From: Acidobacteriota bacterium
GTDB lineage: Bacteria > Acidobacteriota > Terriglobia > Bryobacterales > Bryobacteraceae
Direction: 5' to 3'
NCBI GenBank assembly: GCA_023436715.1
Contig: JAEZIJ010000023.1
Coordinates: forward strand, 1-8,915
DNA length: 8,915 nucleotides
Shown piece by piece: positions 4,095 to 8,915 of the stretch. The notes under the pieces were generated by a model, which was not told where the DNA came from, made no database searches, and saw only the letters and a program-made list of their open reading frames with translations. The position numbers were made by a program, and so were the translations under genes. Numbering within the stretch: the stretch's first letter is position 1; every line of letters starts with the position of its first letter.

Positions 4095-4549
4095 TGGGCT
4101 TATTCCACAACGAGTGTTCGTGAACCTCGCATCCTTGTTTTGTGTCTTCAGTTCGCTTGAAGCTACAGGGGGCGTGTGTCCGGCTGCCTTAGCTCCCAAT
4201 TCTTCCGAAAGCGGTTCCCTCATCCTCTCCGCGCTTCCGTATCACTCGCAGCGTCACTTCGGATCGGTCAAGGAATCCTGGGGACACGCCCGCTATCGTC
4301 TGGATGCGGTAGATGCGCCGTATCCACCCCGGAGTGTCTCCGGGTTCTTTGACAGCGTCCTCGTTGGCGATTCCCTGGTTGCAGTACCGCTCCGGCCAGC
4401 CTGGCCGGAGGAGCCCGGTTTGGCCCGCTGGCGCGGCCCATCCGCGGCGACTGTATTCACCCTGGCACTGGCCGGCCAAGGCCAGCGTCTGTGTTTGCCT
4501 GTTTCATAGCGTAGTGCTGTAGCCTATTCGGCTCTCAGGAGTTTAAAGA
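4095..4549 (+). other. Long structured untranslated leader of rpoB
   Basis: The roughly 455 bases between the predicted promoter and rpoB hold no convincing gene. One frame is open from 4036 to 4509 but starts upstream of the promoter and gives a composition unlike a protein. The stretch is rich in hairpins: CGAG (4111-4114)/CTCG (4126-4129) with GTT/AAC inside; CTTCA (4146-4150)/TGAAG (4158-4162); a 10-bp stem 4301-4310/4317-4326; a 7-bp stem 4328-4334/4338-4344; an 8-bp stem 4390-4397/4403-4410; CGCGG (4432-4436)/CCGCG (4442-4446); CTGGCC (4468-4473)/GGCCAG (4480-4485). Two long-range pairings are possible: GGGCGTGT (4170-4177) with ACACGCCC (4284-4291), and GCTACAG (4162-4168) with CTGTAGC (4517-4523). 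I do not recognise it as a named riboswitch or leader family. AGGAG (4537-4541) is the rpoB ribosome-binding site. Confidence 0.6.
4301..4350 (+). promoter_or_regulatory. Candidate attenuator within the rpoB leader
   Basis: Two hairpins lie one base apart. TGGATGCGGT (4301-4310) pairs along its length with GCCGTATCCA (4317-4326), including two G-U pairs, around a 6-base loop. CCCGGAG (4328-4334) pairs perfectly with CTCCGGG (4338-4344) around TGT. The second is followed by TTCTTT (4345-4350), giving the shape of a modest intrinsic terminator. The hairpin at 4390-4410 (CTCCGGCC/GGCCGGAG) carries the same arms: CCGGAG at 4329-4334 can instead pair with CTCCGG at 4390-4395, and CTCCGG at 4338-4343 can pair with CCGGAG at 4405-4410. 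Interchangeable arms like these are what a terminator/antiterminator switch needs. Function is inferred from the fold only. Confidence 0.45.
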
Positions 4550-8860
<4,311 letters not shown>

Positions 8861-8915
8861 AGGGAACGTGGAGCGTGGAACCTGGGGGATAGGTACCCCT
8901 TGCACGCGTAGAAGA
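8861..8915 (+). repeat. Start of rpoB-rpoC spacer with heptad repeats
   Basis: Three 7-bp units follow the rpoB stop almost directly: GAACGTG (8864-8870), GAGCGTG (8871-8877) and GAACCTG (8878-8884). They resemble the GATCGTR and GAACGTA units of the nusG-rplK spacer. Next, GGGG (8885-8888) can pair with CCCC (8896-8899) around a 7-base loop that contains part of the palindrome GGTACC. The window ends before any downstream gene start, and rpoC is expected next by gene order. Confidence 0.5.

Noticed and set aside
4036..4509. Open frame of 157 codons within the rplL-rpoB gap
   Set aside because: It begins before the predicted promoter, runs through the hairpin region, has no ribosome-binding site I can see, and the product is low in typical core residues and matches no family.

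Overview
The window is one GC-rich, co-directional chromosomal block of translation and transcription genes, all on the + strand: the 3' end of tuf (EF-Tu), rpmG (L33), a tRNA-Trp(CCA) gene, secE, nusG, rplK (L11), rplA (L1), rplJ (L10), rplL (L7/L12) and a complete rpoB. It ends 55 bases after rpoB, where rpoC would be expected. This is the classic bacterial tuf-rpmG-trnW-secE-nusG-rplKAJL-rpoBC order. RpoB carries the two large insertions also found in E. coli beta (in lobe 2 and before the C-terminal catalytic core) plus an eight-cysteine insert near the N-terminus. From my memory of RpoB families, and not from any search, I think of an Acidobacteriota member, with moderate confidence at phylum level only. 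No mobile element, CRISPR array or foreign gene cassette was seen.

The proteins are ordinary and complete; the interest is between the genes and in lineage-specific parts of RpoB and NusG. (1) The rplL-rpoB gap is 586 bp. It opens with a very strong intrinsic terminator directly after rplL, followed by a good sigma70-type promoter (TTGACG, 17 bp, TAGACT) and then about 455 nt of untranslated leader with several stable hairpins. One hairpin is followed by a short U-tract, and its arms can pair alternatively with a hairpin about 50 nt downstream. rpoB (and probably rpoC) therefore looks separately transcribed and possibly attenuated, not simply co-transcribed with the ribosomal protein genes. 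(2) The nusG-rplK and rplJ-rplL spacers, and the bases after rpoB, are built of degenerate 7-bp units. Two of these form inverted-repeat elements that start at or near a stop codon and end at the next gene's Shine-Dalgarno. (3) A separate GC-rich palindrome follows rpmG. (4) The rplK-rplA spacer has two hairpins that could be a translational control site, while the rplA-rplJ gap is only 21 bp and has no room for the usual L10 leader.

Functionally, EF-Tu, tRNA-Trp, L33, L11, L1, L10 and L7/L12 serve the ribosome and its GTPase-associated centre. SecE is the essential small subunit of the SecYEG translocon. NusG couples RNA polymerase to the ribosome and Rho. RpoB is the beta subunit of RNA polymerase. 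The gene order links ribosome and polymerase synthesis; the terminator, promoter and leader before rpoB would let the cell set polymerase level apart from the much larger need for L7/L12.
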